Source: Hermetia illucens (Eukaryota; Arthropoda; Insecta; Diptera; Stratiomyidae). Taken from it: a DNA stretch of 64,000 nucleotides. The stretch spans positions 167,542,164 through 167,606,163 of the forward strand of contig NC_051852.1 in the NCBI RefSeq assembly GCF_905115235.1, given 5' to 3'. The position numbers and the translations under genes are program-made. Shown piece by piece: positions 58,120 through 64,000 of the stretch; positions within the stretch are counted from its first letter, which is position 1; each line of letters begins with the position of its first letter. The notes under the pieces are model-generated. The model was given only the letters and a program-made list of their open reading frames with translations, did not search any database and was not told where the DNA came from.

Positions 58120-58480
58120 TTATGATAAAAACACGACCAAACAGAATGTATTTGGTTTTAATGGGTCGAATCCAGGCAAATCAGGACAAAAGGGAGCGCA
58201 TGGATCCGTTAGACCTATACACACATACAGAAGCCCTCAACTACGGCAAAGGTATTGTCAACATCAAGTGGAACAGTTTCGTGAGAGCGTCGGTATTTTT
58301 TAAAACGGATTAACGGGTCACAGAATGCGGTTTCAAGACCTTCATACCATTTAGTGAAACGTGCCGCTATGACATCATTAAGGATCTATCACTCAATTAT
58401 ACGGAAGAGAGAATCATTCAAGTCTCACAGTCCAACGAAAAAGCAATCAAAGCCCAGAGCACAGTAGATCTACTATAGGC
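58120..58480 (+). mobile_element. LINE ORF1-like fragment
   Basis: Plus-strand frames read YGKGIVNIKWNSFVRASVFF, then ECGFKTFIPFSETCRYDI and LSLNYTEERIIQV. The second block resembles the 'FIP....GII/VIK.V' segment of Gag-like ORF1 proteins of Jockey/I-type LINEs. A stop separates the blocks. Tentative, as no zinc knuckles follow. Confidence 0.4.
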
Positions 58481-59404
58481 AGTACTCTTACAAAAATGAC
58501 CTCACTTGCAAATGTGCTTGCAGAAGCTTATCTGTACACATCAGAGACGCTAAACAAGGAAAAGGCATAATCTTCGTCAAATCGTATTGGTAAGAGAGAG
58601 ATCGGTGAGCTTTTGCTATTCTGGTACTACGGCGTGCTCACCCATATAGCAAAAAGTTGTTTCACGTATTCACTTATACATAAGCAAAAACTTGCCGATC
58701 TCACCAATACATTGGCAAGTCCGGGCGGTATGTCAAACACAGCTGATCGGATTTTCGCTACATCTCGCTCATGCTCAAGGGCAAAACAATTTGAAATCGT
58801 GTGTACTCGCACTGATTTCCCCCCTTGAGGGGCAAGGGGGAGTGTGGTAGCTGTCTAGTATCTAACTGTGGCCCAGAGGTTCACAAGAGGTGATAGTGAA
58901 TACAAGAAGATCAAAATACCCACGGAGATGGGTGTATAAGTTGTTCTGTATTTCAATAATGAAGCATGCTATCGGGCTAGAAAAATTGTTAAACGTAACA
59001 GAAAACTCTTTTAATGAGATTCTTTTAATGAAGAAGATAATGCTAACAAACATAGGCAACACAATCACGCTGGAAACGGAATCAGAGGTGATGCCAGTCT
59101 GTCTGATGAAACAGCTTCAGTTCCTGCCATTGCTGATTCGATTACTCCCCCTGCAACCGATGAGCCATCCAATTTCAGTGCGAGTTTTTTCCCCACTTAA
59201 AAAACTCGCAATTTAAGGTTTTCGTAAATTTTAATGCTCGACTAGCAAACGCTAGTCTAACCGATTTAAACTTTACTGCGCCGCTATTTGTAAACTGGGC
59301 CCGATAAATTGCTAAAGCAAAAAATACGAGTTTTACCCCACCTACTCTACCTAACAATCTAACAAAAAAATAAATAAGATAGTTTGTCTGAAATAATAAA
59401 AAAC
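58481..59404. other. Unassigned stretch
   Basis: About 920 bp. Open frames of 60-108 codons on both strands (for example 58613-58828 and 58890-59216, plus) have no recognised domain. Probably degraded mobile DNA, as it is bounded by LINE and Penelope-like sequence. Confidence 0.3.
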
Positions 59405-59505
59405 TTGTTGTTTCTTTTTCGTTGGTGTAGATATTTATTCTTGCAAAAACCGATATTTCGGGAACCACTTGTTCCCTTCATCAGTGCTAACAAGTCTTGC
59501 AGACT
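59405..59505 (-). mobile_element. Penelope-like tail with hammerhead-like motif
   Basis: On the minus strand this reads CTGATGA (59484-59478), A, GGGAAC, loop AAGTG, GTTCCC, then GAAA (59459-59456). CUGAUGA and GAAA around a 6-bp stem are the core signature of a hammerhead ribozyme, and Penelope-like elements are known to carry such motifs. Stems I and III are not clear here, and there is an extra A next to stem II. The left and right neighbours are unrelated, so only the element's tail survives. Confidence 0.5.
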
Positions 59506-60050
59506 TCGTCCATCTAAGTTGACCGAACGGGTGAAGGGATTAATTTTGTCATCAGTGAAAGAAAATCCAAGAAATGCGGCTTCCAAAATTAGCGAAGATG
59601 TAAGGGAAACCAATAAAGACATTCATGAAGATACCGTATGAAAAATATTGACAAAAGCCTATTATTATTGCCGTGCAGCGCGTACATATCCTACATAAAC
59701 CGAAAGAACAGAATAGAAAAGTTTGGGTGCAAGCCCTAAGCGAAGGGTCCGTGGACCAGAAAAGAAGGAGTAAGTTGCTCCTCAATTGGTCCGGTCCTGC
59801 ATTAAGTTGATGCGGACTTAGGACCCCTTTCATTCTCAAAACGAGAATAGAATTCGCTAATGAATGCATAAAAATGACTCCAGGATTTTGGGGGCGGTTC
59901 CTATTTTCCGACGAAAGCAAGTTCTGCATCTTTGGAATAAAATTAAAGAAGTTAGTTAGGCGGAAGAAGGGAACAGCGCTTAATAAAAAAAACCTTCTTC
60001 TAATAATTAAGCACGGAGGAGGTGGTGTTATCAGCCACACCTGCGCGCCA
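59506..60050 (+). mobile_element. Tc1-type transposon fragment, interrupted by repeat Y
   Basis: The plus strand reads RPSKLTERVKGLILSSVKEN (second DNA-binding helix region), ASKISEDV, then KILTKAYYYCRA. After repeat Y it continues as FLFSDESKFCIFGIK (first catalytic Asp) and NLLLIIKHGGGGV (the usual PIIKHGGGGVMVWG). The second Asp and the Glu are missing, as are both TIRs. It is a different family from the complete Tc1 at 28692-30410. Confidence 0.72.
59742..59831. repeat. Fold-back repeat Y, copy 2
   Basis: A 90-bp block with ends GAAGGGTCC and GGACCCCTTTC, interrupting the reading frame of the Tc1 fragment. It shares GTCCGTGGACC, GTTGCTC, ATTGGTCCGGTCC and GCGGACTTAGGAC, in the same order, with copy 1 at 52857-52937. 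Its position inside another transposon shows that it moved. Confidence 0.6.
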
Positions 60051-60114
60051 TGGTTCGCGGTTAGCTGAAATGCGATTCAGCAGACTTACCACACAAGAGC
60101 ACGCAAGTGTAGGC

Positions 60115-60465
60115 GTGCTCCGAGGAGCCCAATTAGCGCTTTGGTGCGCCATTTCGATGCCACAAACTCCTAAAACCGTGACTGTTATGGGAGCAGGGAA
60201 GCAGAGTCCAGTCGGCTCGGATCTTCAGAGGCAGCCCGTAGCATTCACGAAGGAAAGTAGCTCTCCCACCCTGCAGCTAGAAATCTCTTTGAGGTCCCCA
60301 AAGAATGGTTTACAGTGTTCGCAGCCTGACTCTAGCCAGAGCTGGGCAATCGCAGAGAAAGTGCATGAGGGTTTCCCTTCATTCTCCGCAGCTTCGGCAA
60401 TGCGAGTTGGAGGGTATGCCGAGCCTAGCGGCATGGTCCCCGATGGGCCAGTGCACCGTGCAGAG
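60115..60465 (-). mobile_element. I/LOA-type LINE (family A, copy 4), 3' fragment
   Basis: Minus-strand match to the last 350 bp of copy 2 at 6501-7462, including the C-terminal cysteine knuckle region and the 3' UTR (CTCCGAGGAGCCCAATTAGC). The terminal tandem repeat is missing. Strongly 5'-truncated. Confidence 0.75.
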
Positions 60466-60469
60466 CATC

Positions 60470-60780
60470 CAAGCTATCGAACACTTCTGTTGTGTGGATT
60501 ATAGTTGCATTGCTAACTGATCGACGACCCACGTGCACAAACGGCGGGAATATTTCGAGTAGATTCCAAAGGAAGAAAATAGTTATCCAACCCATTTGCA
60601 ATTACTGCCGGCATTCAGAGCATTTCTACTTGTCAGTTTCACAAAAGCTGAGGACATAACGACATTGCAGCTAAGCTTCGGAAAGCGAATAGCTGGAACT
60701 CAACATTCAGTGAGGATTTCAATCGCGGTATTGAAGATGATATATCTGTCTAGCGAGAAAGCACAACTATTCCAATATAT
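60470..60780 (+). mobile_element. RTE-type LINE (family B), fragment, left part
   Basis: Degraded plus-strand match to the linker and RT start of the family B reference at 53185-56073 (reads NDIAAKLRKANSWNS and FNRGIEDDIS in broken frames). It stops at CCAATAT, and the same element resumes at 61531 with AAGAAGGCAGTCC. The gap holds a separate insertion. Confidence 0.6.
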
Positions 60781-61530
60781 ACCACGACCATAAACGGGAA
60801 GTTGGACGCTTCAGGTATGAAAGGGTTTATGTATTTCTTATATAAGTGGTATAAGAGTGGAAATTTGTCCCATCAGTGTCTAGCACGTAATGTCCATGCA
60901 TATATTATGTCAGAGTATCCACTTTTGCGTGCTACTGACAATCAGAGTCCTAGAATTTGCCGTGAAGCGACAACTTTGATCTATTATAACTTTGTTTGTT
61001 ATAGTGCGATTTCCGCCAAACTTGGAATGATCATGATCTATATTATAGCCTATATTGTTCACAACTCTAGGATGAACTCAAGGGGGTGTTTTGCGGTCAA
61101 TTACTAAAAATTATAGTAATATACTTATTAACTTTATTTGAGCAGATACCGATATGAAGGATATTTCGGAGCCTAGACACCGTACAAGTGGCAGCTTCGT
61201 GATTTTTCGGTTGGGTGGGTTCTGAGGATAGGTCCATGAAAGAAATGACCACTTTTCAGCCCTCGCCCTCTCCCATTGTGCAATAAATGTCAAAACAGAG
61301 ACCAGCTTTGAAAAGTAAAAGTAAAGTATTGTACACCCCTATTTCGTATTTGTGGAGACCTCCCCTTAAATTTCACATACGACGATGTAACTCTCTGTAT
61401 GCGTGAGCCTTCACAGTTCCCCCCAAATTTGAGGTCAATCGGTATAACAGTCTCTGAGAAAAATGAGCGTGGTAGACAAACAGACAATAAACCGATTTTA
61501 ATGAGGTTTTGTTTCACATGAAACGTTAAC
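60781..61530. repeat. About 750-bp insertion in an RTE fragment; right part is dispersed repeat X, copy 2
   Basis: Non-coding AT-rich sequence that splits one RTE family B fragment. Its right part, 61286-61530, matches dispersed repeat X at 40697-40997, ending in a small hairpin GTTTCA-CA-TGAAAC. The left part (60781-61285) has no counterpart in the window. It may be one non-autonomous element of which copy 1 is a truncated form. No open frame of note. Confidence 0.5.
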
Positions 61531-62085
61531 AAGAAGGCAGTCCTTCGGAATATTGAAGTTACCCTCATATTCGATTATTACAAACCATGAACACATTTTT
61601 GGCAATTGCATTTGTGACATCGTTTAAATAATCACGAAATAAATTGGGCGTCTCAAGAGCTGTGTAACTACTGGCCTGATATACGCTGCGCGGTTTTTCA
61701 TGTAGAAACGATCCGAAGAGTAAAGTTGAAGGCGTGGCAGGTGTATCAAAATTGGTCTGTGTCCCTGTCAGTATTCATCAAACAGCAACTTGTCCAAAAA
61801 TGGAATGATCGCCTCATGTAATACGTTCTGTAACTGAATAAAACCGAGATTTGATTACCGATCCTAATGAAACGGGTATGATGTATCATTGTCAATGAAA
61901 GCGACCTACTAACAACTAAGTTATTTAAGAACCTCGGATCAATGCTATTAGCCAACGGAACACTTCAATGAACTTTTCAAATCCAAAATCTACCGCAGTG
62001 TCGTTCGCCATGTTGTCAATTATGGTTGTGAGTGCCAGCCGACCAGCAACGACAATGAGCGCTGCCTCCCGGTAATTGCTCCATC
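61531..62085 (+). mobile_element. RTE-type LINE (family B), fragment, right part
   Basis: Resumes the RT region of the fragment at 60470-60780 (counterpart of GSPAECPNYRPIRLLS) and continues, with large deletions, into the middle and C-terminal region (counterparts of VQKWNDRL and the ALYGSDCWP block). Heavily eroded. Confidence 0.55.
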
Positions 62086-62748
62086 GAAATTGTGCTCATA
62101 CTTGGTGCAATTTCAATCGCTTGAAATAGGGGAATATACATAAATGCGGAAATAAAACCATTTGTTATTTTACAAACCTATGTAATATTAATTTTTCTTT
62201 TTTTATTACATCATTATTATTTTGCTCTTCCATGTTTACCTTAAGAATACTTTAAATTTTTTTTTCTCGACTTTTCTATTTTAATTTATTTTAATTAAAA
62301 ATCATCTCTTTTTTAGATTTAGCTTTACATCATTACAGCATTACAACGGTAAATTGAGAAAGTGATTTTGACTTCCTAAGATCTCTATTTTATCTTGCTT
62401 CCTAGGGGGATTCTTATAAACTTTTGAATTAGGGAATGTGAACGAATGAATGCATTTCGAGTGGCTGAAATCAGGTACAATGAAATGAAATTACCTATTT
62501 AGTTTTTCCTTCGACATTTTGGTTAACTTAAAAGATAGATAAAGCTAGGAACAGTAGAATTTTCCGAGAAATATATCACCATTACCCTTGTAAAGCAATT
62601 CCCGACTGCAGTATTGCCATTTGAAATTACAATCACTGTTCCAGGGTGAATCGGGGATGTGTGTTTTAAAATAGGATTTAAATTAATTGGATTAAAGAAT
62701 GGCAACAAAGCTATGACCGTGTTGAATTAACTTAATTGGAAAAAGGGA
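62086..62748. other. AT-rich intergenic stretch
   Basis: No gene or repeat was recognised in these 660 bp. They include the 3' flank of the zinc-finger gene to the right; no single poly(A) signal stands out. Confidence 0.4.
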
Positions 62749-63882
62749 TTACATGTGTCCCCGGTTCGTTAACCTCCTAGGTGGCATATACCACTTTCTC
62801 TTATTGTGTTCTAAAATCATGTGAATTTTATAACTGTAGTCTCTGAAAAATACTTTATTGCATAGTTTACACTTTTGGCTGTGCGGTGAATGACGCCAAA
62901 ATCGATGCAAAGTCAAGGAGCCGGCAGTATGGTATGGGAACAGGATCATATCATGTCCTAATGAAGTGTTGATGCATTTCGAACATGACAGTCGTGGATC
63001 GACTAAACGTTTCAAGTATTTATCCCGTAATATCGTCATGAAATCAGGTTTCACGATTTTCTTCGGCTTCAACTGTTTTCGTTTTCTCTTATTATTCGAT
63101 GGTGAAATGCTAGGGTCACTAGTGGGGCATAACGTGGAGTTGGTACTTGCAGGTACACCATTGGCATAAGTAATTGTTATGTCCTTTTTCTTGCTCAAAT
63201 ACTCGACGTAGTTGCGTGTCTCGTCGTCCATTTTCGAGTCGTTTGCAGTTTTATAGTTATTGTTAGTAATTTCGTTCTTTTTCGATTCTTCACTGAGTCG
63301 ACTAGTGAGTCTGTTCGTAATCGCATGGATACTGGGTTTCACACTCGGCTCAGCGCAAAGCAATGGTACTTCTGCGTAGTATTTGTTGATGATCTCTTTG
63401 ACATAGTTCTGGAACTGTGCACTTGCATTGTTATTCTCATACTCCATGTTGGTGAATAGTGAATTGGAGTTCTCCTTATCCTGTTGACTTAGGAAGTTCA
63501 GGCGATGTCCTTTTGTTTGTTGTCCATTGGATTTTCGACGATCGATGTCAAATAGCGATTTTTGATAAGCGGGAGGCGATTTCATGTGCTGCCATTGATT
63601 TTCATTTTCTTTTTCGTGGAACGTTGACATCGCCCTTTTATCCTTTCTTGATGAAGGATAATCTTTTGAATTCAGCACATGACTCGGACTGCGGTTGTTC
63701 TTATCCAACATTATAGATATTGACCTAGAATTGTTGGAGAAATCCTCACTCTTGATGAATTTCATCATTGCCTCGTAGTTATTTCGACTGTTTATGATGT
63801 TGTGTTTTCGAGCTTTTACTACGCCTCCCGCATTATGAAAATCCTGAGCGACAGATGCGGTATTTCGACTTATCGCCTCCAT
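62749..63882 (-). CDS. C2H2 zinc-finger protein, probably 377 residues, 5' end uncertain
   Basis: Likely nuclear DNA-binding protein. From the ATG at 63882 the frame runs 377 residues. The first two thirds are polar, asparagine/serine-rich and without a domain. Then comes a basic segment (NKRKRKQLKPKKIVK) that looks like a nuclear-localisation signal. The C-terminus has an atypical finger (CSKC-x22-H-x4-H) directly followed by a canonical one (C-x2-C-x12-H-x4-H, reads KCKLCNKVFFRDYSYKIHM). The frame is open further upstream, giving a hydrophobic MRITLVIIFLSLFSFS start that mimics a signal peptide; but this part is pyrimidine-rich and ends in TTTTAG, so it is better read as an intron end, with the exon starting at 63892. 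Earlier exons could lie beyond the window. The family is not recognised. Confidence 0.7.
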   Translation of the reverse strand: MEAISRNTASVAQDFHNAGGVVKARKHNIINSRNNYEAMMKFIKSEDFSNNSRSISIMLDKNNRSPSHVLNSKDYPSSRKDKRAMSTFHEKENENQWQHMKSPPAYQKSLFDIDRRKSNGQQTKGHRLNFLSQQDKENSNSLFTNMEYENNNASAQFQNYVKEIINKYYAEVPLLCAEPSVKPSIHAITNRLTSRLSEESKKNEITNNNYKTANDSKMDDETRNYVEYLSKKKDITITYANGVPASTNSTLCPTSDPSISPSNNKRKRKQLKPKKIVKPDFMTILRDKYLKRLVDPRLSCSKCINTSLGHDMILFPYHTAGSLTLHRFWRHSPHSQKCKLCNKVFFRDYSYKIHMILEHNKRKWYMPPRRLTNRGHM

Positions 63883-64000
63883 TTTCAGTTGACTAAAAGA
63901 GAAAAGCGAGAGGAATATTATTACCAAGGTAATTCGCAAATTCCCACCGATTTTTACATAAAAAATGAAAAGTGTAAAACAGAAGCAATTGGAAAGAACT

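Noticed and set aside
63883-63939. Signal peptide at the start of the zinc-finger protein
   Set aside because: The hydrophobic codons coincide with a pyrimidine tract and TTTTAG acceptor; nuclear features elsewhere in the protein make secretion unlikely.

Overview
The window is eukaryotic and reads as insect, probably dipteran. The host genes are split by short GT-AG introns, mostly 55-80 nt. The repeats are typical insect families: Jockey, I/LOA, R1-like and RTE-like LINEs, a CsRn1-like LTR element, Tc1 and P-like DNA transposons, and a Penelope-like tail. The species cannot be fixed from the sequence alone.

Layout. Positions 1-16.8 kb are almost wholly retroelement debris: an eroded I/LOA-type LINE, a 3' half of a CsRn1-like LTR fossil, RTE-type LINE pieces, and a well-preserved 3.1 kb I/LOA LINE with clear target-site duplications. 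Positions 16.83-23.59 kb are a tandem satellite of about 35 copies of a 195-bp monomer. Positions 23.6-30.9 kb hold a LINE fragment and a nested stack: an LTR fossil split by a TTAA-flanked (Kolobok-like) DNA transposon, which itself carries a Tc1 element and a 156-bp MITE. A nearly complete Jockey-type LINE (30.96-35.93 kb) with a 15-bp target duplication sits just upstream of the first host gene.

Host genes. ZC3H15/DFRP1 (36.32-37.85 kb, +, six exons) encodes the CCCH partner of the DRG1 GTPase. A small unidentified coiled-coil gene (43.1-43.6 kb, -) lies just 3' of GLE1 (43.79-51.60 kb, -, seven exons), the mRNA-export factor that activates the DEAD-box helicase DBP5. GLE1 is head-to-head with RPB12/POLR2K (51.90-52.19 kb, +), a zinc-ribbon subunit shared by RNA polymerases I, II and III; about 300 bp separate the two start codons. 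A C2H2 zinc-finger gene (62.75-63.88 kb, -) runs toward the right edge. The housekeeping genes act in transcription, mRNA export and ribosome-linked GTPase control, but they are probably neighbours by chance, apart from the shared GLE1/RPB12 promoter region.

The rest (37.9-43.1 kb, the one large GLE1 intron, and 52.3-62.1 kb) is again transposon sequence. It includes a full-span RTE-type LINE with an 11-bp target duplication, a P-like transposon remnant with a SINE-like insert, and two small dispersed repeat families seen twice each. I found no tRNA, rRNA or CRISPR. I found no convincing new multi-gene system. The most unusual items are the satellite that stays open in four frames, the nested insertion stack with an intron-bearing Tc1 transposase, a GLE1 intron swollen by LINEs inserted almost at the splice donor, and a hammerhead-like motif in a Penelope-like tail.
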